Assembly: GCA_024636675.1 (NCBI GenBank)
Contig: JAGXGM010000077.1
Coordinates: 1 to 59,338 of the forward strand
Reading direction: 5' to 3'
Origin: Hydrogenophilales bacterium
GTDB taxonomy: Bacteria; Pseudomonadota; Gammaproteobacteria; Burkholderiales; Thiobacillaceae
Length of the DNA stretch: 59,338 bases
Positions 59,280 to 59,338 of this stretch are shown one piece after another. The translations under genes were made by a program, and so were the position numbers. Position 1 is the stretch's first letter, and each line of letters opens with the position of its first letter. A model generated the notes under the pieces. That model was not told where the DNA came from. It saw nothing but the letters and a program-made list of their open reading frames with translations, and searched no databases.

Positions 59280-59338
59280 TTCGTGCTCCTATCCCAAATT
59301 ACTAAATTGATTCAGCCTATGCAGAAAGAGGGGCCAAG

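Overview
This window is a high-GC chromosomal segment from a betaproteobacterium. No rRNA, tRNA, CRISPR array, intact insertion sequence or phage gene was seen. The tusA-dsrE2 pair, which belongs to cytoplasmic sulfur trafficking, together with the gene orders surE-pcm-nlpD-rpoS and tsf-pyrH-frr-uppS-cdsA-dxr-rseP-bamA-skp-lpxD-fabZ-lpxA-lpxB-rnhB, suggests a sulfur-oxidising, Thiobacillus-like organism. That assignment is inference; no marker gene is present to settle it.

Layout. Positions 1-2709 hold the end of a PhoH-family ATPase, a DUF4197 protein, a small exported protein and a nitroreductase. A methyltransferase with a regulatory domain (2766-4283) is separated from an RhlE-type helicase (4647-6059) by a 57-bp tandem repeat and a strong hairpin terminator. 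Next come dsrE2 and tusA, then an AhpD-like gene, a TetR regulator and a frameshifted DoxX gene. Two matching TGGACC-N4-GGTCCA-type operators link these last three genes. Positions 9168-17200 carry exported proteins, a secreted trypsin-like protease and a cusCBA copper/silver efflux operon whose adaptor has a fused CusF domain.

Positions 17213-27717 run leftwards: a HAD nucleotidase, rpoS, nlpD, pcm, surE, tamB, tamA and a compositionally different CMD-family gene. Then follow clpB (left) and nadC, a GNAT acetyltransferase and a secreted minimal ATP-dependent DNA ligase (right). pgeF-rluD (left) lies head to head with bamD (right), with overlapping start codons. A glycoside phosphorylase of the sucrose phosphorylase family and an SSS symporter (35687-38796) form a small catabolic island behind a 418-bp non-coding leader.

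The cluster sucC-sucD-nadE-glnB (42848 down to 38857) is tightly coupled. It joins a TCA-cycle step, NAD synthesis and the PII sensor of nitrogen and 2-oxoglutarate. After a FemAB-like protein, a cation antiporter/thioredoxin pair that is again head to head with overlapping starts, and a CopD-like membrane protein, positions 46096-59279 form the conserved envelope and translation cluster. It covers lipid A acylation and disaccharide synthesis, outer-membrane protein assembly, CDP-diacylglycerol, undecaprenyl diphosphate and MEP-pathway steps, ribosome recycling, UMP kinase and EF-Ts. Many adjacent genes overlap by four bases (ATGA or GTGA), which points to translational coupling. The most unusual features are the tandem repeat, the TetR operator pair, the phosphorylase-symporter island with its leader, the secreted ligase, the two overlapping divergent starts and the sucCD-nadE-glnB coupling.
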